This document shows, piece by piece, positions 6,261 through 7,607 of a DNA stretch of 7,607 nucleotides. The position numbers were made by a program, and so were the translations under genes. The stretch is taken from assembly GCA_046726955.1 (NCBI GenBank), contig JBKPBQ010000240.1, positions 1 through 7,607 of the forward strand, in the 5' to 3' direction. The stretch comes from CAVPGH01 sp046726955 (GTDB lineage Bacteria > Acidobacteriota > Vicinamibacteria > Fen-336). Below the pieces are notes generated by a model. That model did no database searches. It was not told the DNA's origin and saw nothing but the letters and a program-made list of their open reading frames with translations. Each line of letters begins with the position of its first letter. Within the stretch, counting starts at the first letter, position 1.

Positions 6261-7263
6261 CGACGACGGCTCGGACGGTCCGCGCGAAGCCCGTCAGCGA
6301 GCCGAAGGTCTGATCCACCGCCGTGGGCTCGTACCCGCAGTGAACCATGCAGTCCTGGCACCGCGGGTTGCCGCTCGCCCGCCCGTAGTCCTCCCAGCGG
6401 GTGGTCTCCATGAGCTCCTGGAACGTGCGCGCGTAGCCGTCCTGCAGCAAGTAGCACGGCCGTTGCCATCCGAAGAGGTTGAACGTGGGATTCCCCCAGG
6501 GCGTGCACTCGAAATCCTCCTCGCCCATGAGGAAGCGGAGGAAGAGCGGCGACTGGTTGAAGCGCCAGCGACGCTTCTTTGCCCGGAGGATCTCGCGGAA
6601 GAGCGCCTGGGTCCGCGACCGCGGCAGGAAGTGCTCGTGGTCGGGGGCCTTCTCGTAGCTGTAGCCGGGCGAGATCATCATGCCCTCGATGCCCAGGTCC
6701 ATCATGGCGTCGAAGAACGCCCGCACGCGGAGGGGAGAGGCGCCGTCGAACAGCGTGGTGTTGGAGGTGACCCGGAAGCCGCGGGCCAGGGCTTCGCGGA
6801 TCGCCTCCACCGCCACGTCGTAGACGCCCTTCGCGCAGACCGCCTCGTCGTGCTCCTCCCGGAGGCCGTCCATGTGGACGCTGAAGGAAAGGTACTTCGA
6901 AGGTGCGAAGAGATCCAGCTTGTCCTTCAGCAGCAGCGCATTCGTGCAGAGATAGACGTACTTCCTCCGCTTCACGAGCTCGGCCGCGAGCACGTGGATC
7001 TCCGGATGCATCAGCGGCTCTCCGCCCGCGATGCTCACGATCGGAGCGCCGCACTCCTCGGCCGCGGCCACCGCCCGCTCCACCGGCATGTGCTTCCTGA
7101 GGATCTGTCCCGGGTACTGGATCTTTCCGCAGCCGGCGCAAGCCAGGTTGCAACGGAACAGCGGCTCCAGCATGAGAACCAGCGGGTATCGGCTTCGTCC
7201 CTTCAGCCTCTGGCCGACGATGTAGCTCCCGACCGCCCACATCTGGGAAACGGGGACGCTCAT
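6247..7263 (-). CDS. hpnH: Radical SAM adenosylhopane synthase HpnH
   Basis: This 338-aa protein matches HpnH, which uses a 5'-deoxyadenosyl radical to couple adenosine to diploptene and so starts the extended hopanoid side chain. The radical SAM motif is CNLACAGC, with cluster ligands C38, C42 and C45. SAM-contact GGEP follows at 80-83. YLCTN carries a cysteine at residue 106, the number I recall for the conserved hydrogen-donating cysteine of Zymomonas HpnH. The C-terminal part (the region usually called DUF3463) contains NLFGWQRPCYLL and the trio C302, C305, C309 before GYEPT. Length is normal. The ATG at 7263 was chosen because the family starts this way (MSVPVSQMW) and a GGAGG lies 10 bases upstream; an open extension to 7548 is only a shadow of the preceding gene. 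It overlaps the upstream gene by ATGA and the downstream phosphorylase by about 14 bases. Confidence 0.95.
   Translation of the reverse strand: MSVPVSQMWAVGSYIVGQRLKGRSRYPLVLMLEPLFRCNLACAGCGKIQYPGQILRKHMPVERAVAAAEECGAPIVSIAGGEPLMHPEIHVLAAELVKRRKYVYLCTNALLLKDKLDLFAPSKYLSFSVHMDGLREEHDEAVCAKGVYDVAVEAIREALARGFRVTSNTTLFDGASPLRVRAFFDAMMDLGIEGMMISPGYSYEKAPDHEHFLPRSRTQALFREILRAKKRRWRFNQSPLFLRFLMGEEDFECTPWGNPTFNLFGWQRPCYLLQDGYARTFQELMETTRWEDYGRASGNPRCQDCMVHCGYEPTAVDQTFGSLTGFARTVRAVVGGTR
7260..7263 (-). other. ATGA stop-start overlap coupling the carotenoid-type gene to hpnH
   Basis: On the minus strand the hpnH ATG (7263-7261) shares bases with the upstream gene's TGA (7262-7260). The hpnH ribosome site, GGAGG at 7278-7274, lies inside the upstream coding region. 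This arrangement is typical of translational coupling and implies a shared transcript. Confidence 0.8.
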
Positions 7264-7607
7264 GGCCCGCAAGCCTCCGGAGCCGGGGACGTCCGAAGAG
7301 GGGACCGCCCCTGCCGGCTCCAAACATTCCGCCGTGCGCGCACACACGCCCAGAGCGCCCAGGCGACTGCCGCGTGCAGAAGCAGCCCGGTCGCGAGCAG
7401 CACGGGCTCCCCGATCCACGCCGTCAGCAGGAGGTTGAAGGAGAGGACCGCGTAATAGAGGCCGACGCCCGGCCCTGGAGCCTCCACCCGCTCGCTCGAG
7501 CCGAGCAGGAGGAACGTCCCGACGATCGCCGAGCCCACGAGCCACCAACCCGCGAAGTTCGAGATCGGCACTCCGAAGTAGACGCCTCCCGAGGGATAGG
7601 AGAACAC
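7260..7607 (-). CDS. CruF/DUF422-like carotenoid biosynthesis membrane protein (C-terminal part)
   Basis: Only the last 115 residues are in the window; the frame is open to the edge, so the GTG at 7607 should not be taken as the start. The segment YPSGGVYFGVPISNFAGWWLVG resembles the conserved region of the DUF422/CruF family (carotenoid 1',2'-hydratases and bacterioruberin-type hydratases), where a GVPxxNFxGW motif follows a membrane helix; here GVPISNFAGW is seen directly. Hydrophobic helices follow at about residues 19-36, 48-65 and 67-88 of the fragment, ending in a basic cytoplasmic-type tail (RARRNVWSRQGRS). It is an integral membrane protein acting on a polyene lipid if the family call is right. 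Its position directly before hpnH suggests a role in a terpenoid-lipid operon. The missing N-terminal part would decide the subfamily. Confidence 0.68.
   Translation of the reverse strand: MFSYPSGGVYFGVPISNFAGWWLVGSAIVGTFLLLGSSERVEAPGPGVGLYYAVLSFNLLLTAWIGEPVLLATGLLLHAAVAWALWACVRARRNVWSRQGRSPLRTSPAPEACGP

Noticed and set aside
5211..6413. A 400-codon plus-strand frame opposite the phosphorylase
   Set aside because: It is a low-complexity Gly/Arg/Glu-rich translation, while the minus strand encodes clear phosphorylase motifs.
6340..7455. A 371-codon plus-strand frame opposite hpnH
   Set aside because: HpnH on the other strand is unambiguous, and the plus-strand translation has no protein-like features.
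7264..7548. An N-terminal extension of hpnH
   Set aside because: The extension is Arg/Ala/Gly-rich, overlaps the CruF-like coding frame, and the family begins at the ATG at 7263 with its own ribosome site.

Overview
This is a high-GC bacterial chromosomal window with very strong G/C preference at third codon positions. It encodes a hopanoid side-chain pathway, a carotenoid-type membrane enzyme, and exported proteins with Sec-type leaders. This fits a hopanoid-making, probably Gram-negative, high-GC bacterium. Acidobacteriota-like or deltaproteobacterial-like lineages are possible, but the sequence alone does not settle the phylum. No tRNA, rRNA, CRISPR array, insertion sequence or phage gene is visible.

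The layout is two convergent blocks that meet in a 15-base gap at 2441-2455. The left block (1-2440) is on the plus strand: the tail of an unidentified gene, a YbaK/ProX-type aminoacyl-tRNA deacylase-like protein, an unrecognised five-helix membrane protein with a soluble beta-rich tail, and an orphan PhnD-type periplasmic binding protein. The right block (2456-7607) is on the minus strand. In transcription order it reads: the C-terminal part of a CruF/DUF422-like carotenoid protein (cut by the window edge), hpnH, an hpnG-like phosphorylase with an extra N-terminal domain, a 353-aa protein that looks like two tandem YjbQ/UPF0047 domains, and a secreted clan GH-A-like glycoside hydrolase with a CBM6-like domain.

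The functional core is the terpenoid-lipid group at 5226-7607. HpnH is a radical SAM enzyme that joins the 5'-deoxyadenosyl group to diploptene. HpnG is a phosphorylase that removes adenine from adenosylhopane, giving the ribosylated precursor of bacteriohopanetetrol-type lipids. The CruF-like gene overlaps hpnH by 4 bases (ATGA) and hpnH overlaps the hpnG-like gene by about 14 bases, so the three are almost certainly co-transcribed and probably translationally coupled. The double-YjbQ gene follows after 48 bases and may have its own promoter. The glycoside hydrolase follows after 148 bases that contain a clear dyad, so it is probably a separate unit.

The points most worth a second look are the fusion of an uncharacterised ~100-aa domain to the HpnG-like phosphorylase, the apparent internal duplication of YjbQ with complementary loss of motifs in the two halves, and the tight coupling of a carotenoid-type gene to hopanoid tail genes. 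I see no clearly unprecedented multi-gene system.
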